Part shown: in pieces, positions 9,339-16,494 of the stretch
Layout: each line of letters opens with the position of its first letter
Numbering within the stretch: the stretch's first letter is position 1
Assembly: GCF_900143005.1 (NCBI RefSeq)
Contig: NZ_FRCS01000001.1
Location: forward strand, 1,482,528 to 1,546,527
Length of the DNA: 64,000 bases
Source of the DNA: Cryptosporangium aurantiacum
Lineage (GTDB): Bacteria; Actinomycetota; Actinomycetes; Mycobacteriales; Cryptosporangiaceae
Direction of reading: 5' to 3'
Made by a program: the position numbers and the translations under genes
The notes under the pieces: generated by a model
Told to the model about the DNA's origin: nothing
Seen by the model: the letters and a program-made list of their open reading frames with translations, nothing else
Databases searched by the model: none

Positions 9339-10552
9339 CAGTCATCGCCTTCCACGGCACGGCGGACGGAATCGGTTCCCCCGAGCCGCGGCCGGCCCGG
9401 GTAGCTGCTGGGTATCTCCCGGAAGAAACGACGCCGTGCGCGGGTGACGAGCGTGGGCATGACGTTCATGAAACGGTCGTACCCGTCGGCAGCCGCGAGG
9501 CGAGGTTCGGCTCCGGCGTCGGTGAGCATAGCGAGGGTCCGCGCACGCGCCTCCGCGGCGCGCGCCGGGACACCGCTGTCGTCCCCGTCGGTGATCGCGA
9601 CCGGCAGGACCCAGCTCGGCAACCCCTTGAGGACCTGGAGCAGGCTCGGCGAGGCATCCGGGTCGGCTGCCTGCCAGACGTCGACGAGAAGGATCGCCGG
9701 CTTCTGCGTCCACAGCGGATGCGCGCCGGGCACTGCGGTCACCGTGGCGTTGAGATCGAGCCGTTCGGTGACGTAGCTCGCTTGCTGGGCGATGGGGACG
9801 GGGCGCGTGGCGGCGAACGGTGACCACGCGAGGGCGGTTGCCCCGTACGCGACCGGATCGGCTCCGGACGGTGGCGATTCGGCGGTCGGTGCGAACACAG
9901 CGATCACGAAATCGGCGACGTCGAGCGACACCGGCACGGTCGTCGCCGGGCTCGCCGCGGGTGACGGTCCGATCGGTGAGTGTTCGGCCACGTCCACGAT
10001 CTGCTTCGCGAGCCGATCCACGATCTCCTCGTACGCGTCGCGGTAGGTGCCTGCCGGTTCGGTCCGGGCGACGTCGCACAGGGGCCCCAGCCCCAGCTCG
10101 GCGTACTGGGGGACACCTCTGCCCAGGGCTTCGGCGCCCGTGGACGCCGTTGACGTGCCGGGTGGCAACGGCATCCACAGCACGGGCTTGATGTGCCTCG
10201 CCGGGTCGGCGTGCGCGGCCCGCAGCCGGTCCTCGAACAACAGACGCTCGCGGCGGGTCCACGAACCGCGGAAGTACCGGGGCGAATACAGCGGGACGAA
10301 CACTTCGGCCTCGCTCAGCGCGTGCCCGACGGCGTTTCCCCAGTCGCGGCCCGGTTCGAGCGTCTTGTCGTAGAGACCGAGCCGTCTGGAGGTGTCGGTG
10401 GCGTGCCTGCCGACGTGCGTGACGAGATCGGTGAAGAACGTGTCGACCAGCGGATCGCTCCGGGGCTCCTCGCCCTCGATCGGTGGGACCTGCGCGTAGC
10501 TGACGAAGAAGTACGCGCCCGATGACGACCTGCGGCCCGCCGGAGTATCCAT
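9338..10552 (-). CDS. fxsC: TIR-like protein FxsC
   Basis: 404 residues. An N-terminal TIR-like domain starts at AYFFVSYAQVPP and runs through VPLYSPRYFRGSWTRRE to about residue 150. A second alpha/beta domain (VADFVIAVFAPTAE onward) contains ILLVDVWQ and VLPVAI strands. Size and order fit the FxsC family of FxSxx-COOH loci, whose biochemical role is not established. The start at 10552 overlaps the previous stop as TGATG, and its own stop overlaps the fxsT start in the same way, so all three genes should be translationally coupled. Confidence 0.9.
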   Translation of the reverse strand: MDTPAGRRSSSGAYFFVSYAQVPPIEGEEPRSDPLVDTFFTDLVTHVGRHATDTSRRLGLYDKTLEPGRDWGNAVGHALSEAEVFVPLYSPRYFRGSWTRRERLLFEDRLRAAHADPARHIKPVLWMPLPPGTSTASTGAEALGRGVPQYAELGLGPLCDVARTEPAGTYRDAYEEIVDRLAKQIVDVAEHSPIGPSPAASPATTVPVSLDVADFVIAVFAPTAESPPSGADPVAYGATALAWSPFAATRPVPIAQQASYVTERLDLNATVTAVPGAHPLWTQKPAILLVDVWQAADPDASPSLLQVLKGLPSWVLPVAITDGDDSGVPARAAEARARTLAMLTDAGAEPRLAAADGYDRFMNVMPTLVTRARRRFFREIPSSYPGRPRLGGTDSVRRAVEGDD

Positions 10553-11262
10553 CACGCACCGTCCGTGAACGATCGTCGCAGGTTGTCCGTCGACGTGTCG
10601 GTGACCGGGCCCACGGATACCGTGGCCAGCGTCTTCTGGATCTGGCGGGCCAGCGACCACACAACGGCCCGGTAGGCGACCGGATCGACGTCCAACATGC
10701 CCAGTAACCCCTCCTGCTCGTAGAGCTGGATGCGCTCCGGCGTCACCACGGGCGGCGGAATGAACCGCTGAACCGCGGCGACGATCGGCGGCTCGGCGTC
10801 GCCGATCGGCGTCCACAGCACCGGGATGATCGCGGTGGCGCGCGCACTGCGCGTCGTATCGATCTGATGCTGGACGACACGGCGGGCGAAGTAGTCCCAC
10901 TCCATCGGACACCACACGCTGCGCTGGAGGTAGGGCGGCGAGAGCAGCGCGACGAACGCGCGTGCCGCTCCGAGGTTGTGGAACAACTCGTCGTGCCACA
11001 GGTCACCGGCTTCCATCCGGGCGTCCATGAAGCCCGCTTCCTGGGCGGCTCCCAGGGGCAGGAGCTGCCGCACCCGGTTGCTCAGGTCGGCGTACAGCTG
11101 CTTCACGCCGCTGTCGGGATCGGCCAAGACGCCTGCCGATTGCGGCGTGCGGGCGTAGCTGAGGAAGAACGCCGGCCCGGTCTCGGGCGGCGCCGAGCCG
11201 ACGAACGTCTGCGCGGGCGTCGTCGGCTGCGGTCGCCCGAGCCGCCAGCGGCGTGGGCTCAT
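10552..11262 (-). CDS. second TIR-like protein of the fxs operon
   Basis: 236 residues with a TIR-like core: FFLSYARTP, then FMDARMEAGDLWHDELF, VALLSPPYLQRSVWCPMEWDYF (the usual acidic position lies in MEWDYF) and IIPVLWTPI. It resembles the N-terminal half of FxsC but lacks the second domain, so it may be a diverged, shorter FxsC paralogue. The ATG at 11262 overlaps the stop of the AAC(3)-like gene by four bases (ATGA) and the stop overlaps the fxsC start. A short Pro-rich N-terminal segment precedes the domain. Confidence 0.85.
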   Translation of the reverse strand: MSPRRWRLGRPQPTTPAQTFVGSAPPETGPAFFLSYARTPQSAGVLADPDSGVKQLYADLSNRVRQLLPLGAAQEAGFMDARMEAGDLWHDELFHNLGAARAFVALLSPPYLQRSVWCPMEWDYFARRVVQHQIDTTRSARATAIIPVLWTPIGDAEPPIVAAVQRFIPPPVVTPERIQLYEQEGLLGMLDVDPVAYRAVVWSLARQIQKTLATVSVGPVTDTSTDNLRRSFTDGA

Positions 11263-12083
11263 CCGGCCACCTCGGTCGGGGGCCGGCCGGCCGAAGGCCG
11301 ATGGGTGTTCATCCACTCGACGGCGAAATCGACGGCGGCACGCAGCGGGAAGGCCGCTGCCCGCGCGGCGCCGACCGTCCCGTGCGTGACCGTGGGCTCG
11401 CGGCCGAACTCCCTACCCAGGACGGCGAAGTCGTGGTCGTGGAGCTCGATGTCGGCGAATCGGCGCGCGTGCCGCCGGCCGCCGGCCCGGACGAAGCAGT
11501 GGTACGGACGGAGTGGCGCGGGCGTCCGCACGCGGTACTCGGCGAGGTGGAACGCGGTGCACCGGTCGAGCCCGACGCCGACGAGGAGCACATGAGCGTC
11601 GGCGTCGTACAGCGCGGCGAGCGGGGACCGCTCGCCGAGGTGACAGTCGAGGTCGTGGACCGCCATCCAGGCCGCCGCTCGCGGCCCGACGGCGGCGAAC
11701 GACGTCTGTGGATGCCGGGATCGGACGGCGTCCGGTCGTTGGCGCACGTACTCGGCGAAGGCGCCCATCTCGTCGGACGGAGTGGTCGCCGCATCGAACC
11801 CGGGCAGGGCGTCGATGTGCCGTTCGACGTCGGCCCGGTCCAGCCCGGCGGTCGCCGCGAGGAAGACTCGACTGCTCAGCGAGTTGCTCGTCGTGTGGGT
11901 CGGCACGACGACGGTAGCCTCACGCCCGGCCGAGCCGAGCAGGGCGGAGAACAGCGTCGCGGGGCCGTGGCGTAGCTGCTTCGAGGACGAGTGCACGAGG
12001 ATTCCCGGGGCACCGGAGACATCGAGGCGGCCGAGGTCCACGACGAGATCGGCGACGTCCAGGCCGCCCGGAACTCGCGCCAT
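11259..12083 (-). CDS. AAC(3)-family N-acetyltransferase-like protein in the fxs operon
   Basis: 274 residues. It carries the AAC(3) signatures: ILVHSSSKQL near the start, VVPTHTTS, RSRHPQTSFAAVG with the conserved His-Pro and Ser, and VLLVGVGLDRCTAFHLAEY. Members acetylate the 3-amino group of aminoglycosides with acetyl-CoA, but here the gene is locked inside a peptide-modification operon, so acetylation of the peptide or another amine is at least as likely (inference). The ATG at 12083 has GGGAG just upstream; a GTG at 12104 overlapping the previous stop is the alternative start. The stop overlaps the next gene (ATGA). Confidence 0.85.
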   Translation of the reverse strand: MARVPGGLDVADLVVDLGRLDVSGAPGILVHSSSKQLRHGPATLFSALLGSAGREATVVVPTHTTSNSLSSRVFLAATAGLDRADVERHIDALPGFDAATTPSDEMGAFAEYVRQRPDAVRSRHPQTSFAAVGPRAAAWMAVHDLDCHLGERSPLAALYDADAHVLLVGVGLDRCTAFHLAEYRVRTPAPLRPYHCFVRAGGRRHARRFADIELHDHDFAVLGREFGREPTVTHGTVGAARAAAFPLRAAVDFAVEWMNTHRPSAGRPPTEVAG

Positions 12084-12100
12084 GACTCCCGCCCCCTTGT

Positions 12101-13846
12101 TCACCGATGGTACTGATCCACTCCGGACCTGTCATCGGTGTCGGCGGCCTCTGAATTACCCCCATTCACCAACCATTCCGCGATTCGCTCCGGAGAGGGT
12201 GCGTTCCGGACGCCGTGGTCGGCGCGGTAGGCGAGCAGGACCGCCCGAACGAGATCCGGACGTTCCGCGAGTGCGGCAGCGGCGGGCGATCGTCCCAGCT
12301 GACCGGTGACATGGGCCAGCCCGACCCAGGCCTCGTCGTCCGAGGGGTCCACGGCGATGCGCCGCCGGTAGCCGTCGGCCGCACGCGCGTCGTCGGCCGG
12401 CGGCGACCGGTCGAGGGCTCGCCGCCGGATGGCCGCCGCCACCCGGGTGTGCCGATTCGGGCCGGGTGGTGCCGCACGCACCTCCGACGCCGGAAGGGGC
12501 GGGCAGTCCAGGCCCCTGGCAAAAGCGCCGCTCAGTCGCTGCGGCACACCGGGCGCCGGGCGGCGGTTCGCGATCCGCCAGTGCACCGCGTCCGCCGCAC
12601 TGACCTGGTGCGCGGCTGTCTCCAGTGACCGGGGTAGTTCCTCCGCCCACCAGCTGTCGCGGGCGCTCCACAATCCGTCCACCAGCCGTCGGCCCGCTCG
12701 GGACAACTCGGTCGAGCGTCGGAGCGTCGCCGTCGCGGTCGTCGTCACCTCCCGCCAATACGCGAAGTGGAAGCCGGCCTCCCGGTCCGGGGTGCGTGCG
12801 GCCACGGAGCGCAGCCAACGACCCTTCCAGTGGTCGGTCACGGCCGCGTGGGCATACGCACCCTGGAGGAGCGCGTCGGCCGAACGCGGGTCCGATCGCC
12901 AGGGCGCATGGTGAAGCTCGCTGCCGGGCGGGTCGGTGAACGGGGTCAGGTCCTGGGCCGCGGCGAGGATGTTGTGCTGCAGTTCGTGCGCGAGGAGCAG
13001 CGCGACGGTCTCCGGGGACACCGACGGCGTGATCGCCACACACCCGAAAGCCAGCGTGGACGACGCGCTCGCGGCTCGGTCGTCCGGACCCGCCGTTCCG
13101 GGATCCGCGTCGAGCGGGACGACGGACCGAAGACACGCCCGTGCCGCTCGGGCGTAGTCGGGGTAGTGAGCGGCGAGAACCTGCCAGCCGCGCGCGAGGT
13201 TCGTGCGCACGGCTTCGCCCCCGGCGCGATCGAGCGGCGCGGCGGGAATGTACCCGAAGCAGTCGCGGGCCGGATCGTGATCCTCGATCTCGACGGTCCA
13301 GGCCGGTACCCCGCCCAGAGCCACGACCTGCCGGGGGCGCCAGTGCGGCCCGGGCGACGCCGGAACTGTCAGATGCCGACAGCCGACCGTGAACGTACCG
13401 CGGTCGCCGGACACGATCGCCGTGGCGCAGTGCAGGCCGGAGGCGGTGCCGAGCGTCGGGAGAAAGATCGTGCCGTCCGGCGCCGGCACGTCGATCGCGA
13501 ACGAAACGCCTGCCCGGATCGCGGCGGCGGCGGCCAGCGCCCGGGGATGGTTCGGCTCCTCGGACCCGACCGGCCGGTCGGAGCGCAGATATCGCACGGC
13601 CGACGCAGCGGCCAGCGGTCGATCGACGACTTCTTCCACGGCTACCGGCGCGGCCCGCGCCGCGCGGACGAAGAGTTCGTACGCGGGGTCGTTAGTTCCG
13701 GCCCGTTCCCGCCACAGCGCCAGCAACAGCAGCCGGCGACGCGAGGCTTGCCCAGCCCGGAGCAGCTGGAGAGTGGCCTCGCTCGGCCGGCGAAACGCCA
13801 GTTCGTCGATCTGCGTTTCGGCGAGCCGGAGGCGCGGCAGGCTCAT
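12101..13846 (-). CDS. HEXXH-motif metallopeptidase-like protein
   Basis: 581 residues with an intact zinc-binding motif in LLLAHELQHNIL near residue 286; LAFGCVAITP precedes it. The C-terminal third is Arg/Ala-rich with a TPR-like stretch (DPSDDEAWVGLAHVTGQLG). In the FxsB family this HEXXH region is commonly found fused behind the radical SAM domain, often in an inactivated form. Here it is a separate gene whose ATG overlaps the fxsB stop by four bases, and its motif is intact. A role in cleaving or trimming the modified precursor is inferred. Confidence 0.88.
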   Translation of the reverse strand: MSLPRLRLAETQIDELAFRRPSEATLQLLRAGQASRRRLLLLALWRERAGTNDPAYELFVRAARAAPVAVEEVVDRPLAAASAVRYLRSDRPVGSEEPNHPRALAAAAAIRAGVSFAIDVPAPDGTIFLPTLGTASGLHCATAIVSGDRGTFTVGCRHLTVPASPGPHWRPRQVVALGGVPAWTVEIEDHDPARDCFGYIPAAPLDRAGGEAVRTNLARGWQVLAAHYPDYARAARACLRSVVPLDADPGTAGPDDRAASASSTLAFGCVAITPSVSPETVALLLAHELQHNILAAAQDLTPFTDPPGSELHHAPWRSDPRSADALLQGAYAHAAVTDHWKGRWLRSVAARTPDREAGFHFAYWREVTTTATATLRRSTELSRAGRRLVDGLWSARDSWWAEELPRSLETAAHQVSAADAVHWRIANRRPAPGVPQRLSGAFARGLDCPPLPASEVRAAPPGPNRHTRVAAAIRRRALDRSPPADDARAADGYRRRIAVDPSDDEAWVGLAHVTGQLGRSPAAAALAERPDLVRAVLLAYRADHGVRNAPSPERIAEWLVNGGNSEAADTDDRSGVDQYHR

Positions 13847-15012
13847 CGCGGTCGCCCGGCCTGCGCGAGCACCAGATCGCTGTGCAGCCGGCCGTGAACG
13901 TGCTCGATCAATCGACGGAGATCAGCGCTGAAGACCGACGGGTGCCCGAATGTGCCGTCCGGACCGTAACGATGCGCGAACAGGCCCCCGCCACAGACGT
14001 TCACCACGGGGCATTCACGGCACTCGCTGCTCAGGCCGGACACGCCACGCATGCCTCCCGCGACCATGGCGTGGCGCGTCACGTCGTCCAACGAGGCGGT
14101 GAGAACGGAGAGGCCGGTCGAACCGCCGCTCGGCCCGGTGGTTTTCAGCGCATCGCTTCCCTCGAATGCTCCGTCGCTCTCGACGACCACCGTCGCGGGT
14201 TTGTCCGGTCCGAATGCCTCCGTGCCGCTCGGCCCACCGAGCACTAGCGAGATGATCGATGCGAAGATCCGGACACCGGTCTCCGGTGGCGAGCGGTACC
14301 ACCGATCGAAGATCGTGATGAGCCAGTCCGCGTACGGTGTGGGCCGATCGGTACCGGCACCCGGATCTACGCCGGGAGGCGGATGGACCCAGTTGCCGTG
14401 CGGAAAAAGGAAATCCAAAAGCGGTGGCTCGTGGGCGAGCAACGCCTCGAATGTCTCGACAGGATCGTTGCGGACGTCGATCGTGCAGAGTATTCCGCCG
14501 TAGATCCGACGGTTCTCCGGTGACCGTAACGCCCGGATGCCGGCGACCGCCTCGTCATAGGAACTGCGGCCGCGCGCGTAGCGTCGATGGCGGTCGTTGG
14601 CCACCCGGTTGCCGTCCAGGCTGACCCCCACTCGAACGTCGAACCGGCGGAACAGATCGAGGAAACGCTCGTCGAGCAGGATTCCGTTGGTCTGCATCGT
14701 GAATTCCACGCGGCAGGTCGCCGGCGCGGCGGAACGAAAGGATCGGATCGCGTACTCGATAGCGGCCGGTCCGGCCAGAAGCGGTTCGCCGCCGTGAAAG
14801 ACCACGCGGACGGTGGTGAGACCATGGCGTCGGGCGTGTTCTCCGAGGCGCTGCGCGGTGGCGTCGACGATCTCGGCGGGCATCTGAGTCGGGCGTCCGC
14901 GCCAGCTCTGGTCCGCGGCCTCGTACATGTAACAGTGGTCGCAGGCGATGTTGCACCGCTCATGGAGCTTGATGACGAGTTCGCGTATGCCACCGGGCGA
15001 CTCGGCCGGCAT
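13843..15012 (-). CDS. fxsB: radical SAM/SPASM peptide maturase FxsB
   Basis: 389 residues. CNIACDHC at 20-27 is the CxxxCxxC ligand set of the radical SAM 4Fe-4S cluster, followed by FHGGEPLL and a VGVSLDG strand. The C-terminal SPASM region has CRECPVVNVCGGG (Cys 331, 334, 340) for auxiliary clusters. FxsB enzymes belong to the three-residue cyclophane-forming maturases that join a Phe ring to the beta carbon of the residue two positions on. The substrate is almost surely the adjacent FxsA, whose stop codon lies only three bases upstream. It lacks the fused HEXXH extension, which is encoded by the next gene. Confidence 0.95.
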   Translation of the reverse strand: MPAESPGGIRELVIKLHERCNIACDHCYMYEAADQSWRGRPTQMPAEIVDATAQRLGEHARRHGLTTVRVVFHGGEPLLAGPAAIEYAIRSFRSAAPATCRVEFTMQTNGILLDERFLDLFRRFDVRVGVSLDGNRVANDRHRRYARGRSSYDEAVAGIRALRSPENRRIYGGILCTIDVRNDPVETFEALLAHEPPLLDFLFPHGNWVHPPPGVDPGAGTDRPTPYADWLITIFDRWYRSPPETGVRIFASIISLVLGGPSGTEAFGPDKPATVVVESDGAFEGSDALKTTGPSGGSTGLSVLTASLDDVTRHAMVAGGMRGVSGLSSECRECPVVNVCGGGLFAHRYGPDGTFGHPSVFSADLRRLIEHVHGRLHSDLVLAQAGRPR

Positions 15013-15015
15013 CGG

Positions 15016-15198
15016 TCAGATCGCGGAGCTGAAAGCAGAAACGTTCTGCGTTGCGGATTGCGTCATGACGTCTTGGTGCAGTTGTTGCACAGCGTGAGCA
15101 AGTGGAGAGTCCGGCAGCGAGTCCAGCAACTCGGTCAGGGAAAACTCCGTGAGATCGATCAACCCGTTGCCCGAGCCACCAGTCTTTGCAGCGTCCAT
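15016..15198 (-). CDS. fxsA: FxSxx-COOH precursor peptide FxsA
   Basis: 60 residues ending SAFSSAI, so Phe56 and Ser58 match the FxSxx-COOH rule exactly at the C-terminus. The rest is an acidic, Leu-rich leader (LIDLTEFSLTELLDSLP) of the kind bound by a maturase recognition domain. The start has GGAAGG ten bases upstream. It is the first gene of the operon and fxsB begins three bases after its stop. Expected product: a Phe-Ser-Ser three-residue cyclophane at the C-terminus, possibly released by the neighbouring HEXXH protein (inference). Confidence 0.93.
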   Translation of the reverse strand: MDAAKTGGSGNGLIDLTEFSLTELLDSLPDSPLAHAVQQLHQDVMTQSATQNVSAFSSAI

Positions 15199-15375
15199 AA
15201 CATCCGCCTTCCTCTACGGTGCGGGATGTCCAGTCGTCTGACGGCCGACGCGGCCCCCCGCACATGCAGAATGCCGGAAAATCGCCTGGCTGGCCTAAGT
15301 TTCTCCCCAGTGACCGACGATAGCCGACGACTGTGCCCTGGATAAGGGCCAGGCCGTTCCTGCGGGATCCGCCGG
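15199..15375. promoter_or_regulatory. leader region of the fxs operon
   Basis: This 177-base gap separates fxsA from the hydrolase gene that ends at 15376, both on the minus strand, and must hold the operon promoter unless transcription continues from 16317. I see the fxsA ribosome site but no convincing -35/-10 pair or operator. Confidence 0.35.
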
Positions 15376-16317
15376 TCAGACGGCTAGCGGGAGGGTGTTT
15401 TTCGGTTCGTCGAGGGCGCCCGCGCCGGTGACCAGTTGCCGCCAGCGCTCTTCGTCGTAGCGATACGGCTGGGTGGTCCGGAGGAACTCGTGGACCGCCG
15501 GCAGCAGTTGCTCGGGTGCGGTTTCGTGCGGGTAGTGGCCGGCCGTCGAGATCTCGAGCGAGTGCGCCTCGGGTATCCGCCGAGCGAGTGCCTGATGGTG
15601 GTGGGGCGGGATGGTCCGGTCGCGGCTTCCCCAGGTGATGAAGACGGGAAGCTCGGCGAGCAGGCTGAGTTGACGGCTCGCGCTGACCGTCTGTCCCCGC
15701 CAGTCGATGACCGTCCGGGCGGTGCGGAGGAACGCTCGACGCTGTCGGGGGTGGGCCAAACCACGGAGGTCCTCGGCGATCGGCCGGGTGTCCTGCCGGG
15801 CGATGACGCCGGGCAGGACGGACAGCGCGGGCAGTACCCGGCGCGTGAGGCCGGTGGGTATCCGTCCGAGCCCGGCGACGAACGCCGCGGCACCCGGGAG
15901 AGTCGCGGCGCGCAACAGCGGGGTGACCTCGGTGCCCAAGCCACCGCTGCTGATCAGGACGATCCGATTGGTGCGCTCGGGGAACTGGTAGGCGAACTGG
16001 AGCGCGATGCCGCCACCGAGGCTGTGGCCGACGAGCGTGGCGTCGGAGTGCCCCAGAGCCACGAGGAGATCCCGGAGCGCGGAGGCGTGCGCGCCGAGTG
16101 AGTAGTCGCCGGCGGGTGCGTCGGAATGGCCGTGACCGGGCAGGTCGGCCGCGATCACGGTGTGGTCGGTGGCGAGGGAGTCGATCAGGTGCCGCCAGGT
16201 GCGGCGGGTTCCCCCGAGCCCGTGGATCAGCAGGAGGGGTTCGCCCGCTCCCGCGATGGTGTAAGCGAGATTTCCGACGGGCGTGGCGATCAGACCGTCG
16301 GCGGCGGGGACTGTCAC
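15376..16317 (-). CDS. alpha/beta hydrolase
   Basis: 313 residues: LLLIHGLGGTRRTW oxyanion region, the nucleophile elbow VGHSLGGG, an acid in TWGSRDRTIP and a His in TAGHYPHE. This is the complete epoxide-hydrolase/haloperoxidase-like fold. The GTG start at 16317 faces the sensor-kinase gene. It is upstream of fxsA on the same strand with a 177-base gap, so it may be read into the fxs operon, though nothing in the sequence ties it to peptide maturation. Confidence 0.88.
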   Translation of the reverse strand: MTVPAADGLIATPVGNLAYTIAGAGEPLLLIHGLGGTRRTWRHLIDSLATDHTVIAADLPGHGHSDAPAGDYSLGAHASALRDLLVALGHSDATLVGHSLGGGIALQFAYQFPERTNRIVLISSGGLGTEVTPLLRAATLPGAAAFVAGLGRIPTGLTRRVLPALSVLPGVIARQDTRPIAEDLRGLAHPRQRRAFLRTARTVIDWRGQTVSASRQLSLLAELPVFITWGSRDRTIPPHHHQALARRIPEAHSLEISTAGHYPHETAPEQLLPAVHEFLRTTQPYRYDEERWRQLVTGAGALDEPKNTLPLAV

Positions 16318-16360
16318 TTGTCAGGACTACCCACAGACGGAATGCGCACACTCGGGTGTA

Positions 16361-16378
16361 CGTTATATATGTATATCG
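16361..16378. promoter_or_regulatory. AT-only core in a divergent promoter region
   Basis: The 18 bases CGTTATATATGTATATCG form an imperfect palindrome and are one of the few A/T-rich stretches in this GC-rich DNA. They lie between the divergent starts at 16317 and 16495, so they probably contain a -10 element or a regulator site. Confidence 0.4.
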
Positions 16379-16494
16379 ACGGTTCTGTTCCTGGACCTGT
16401 CATCCACCCGATTCGCCGTCGCGGCGTCGGTCCGGATGGTCGGGCCCGGCCCTCGCGGGCCGGGGATCGCCTCGAGGCACGGGGCAGGCGCGTC

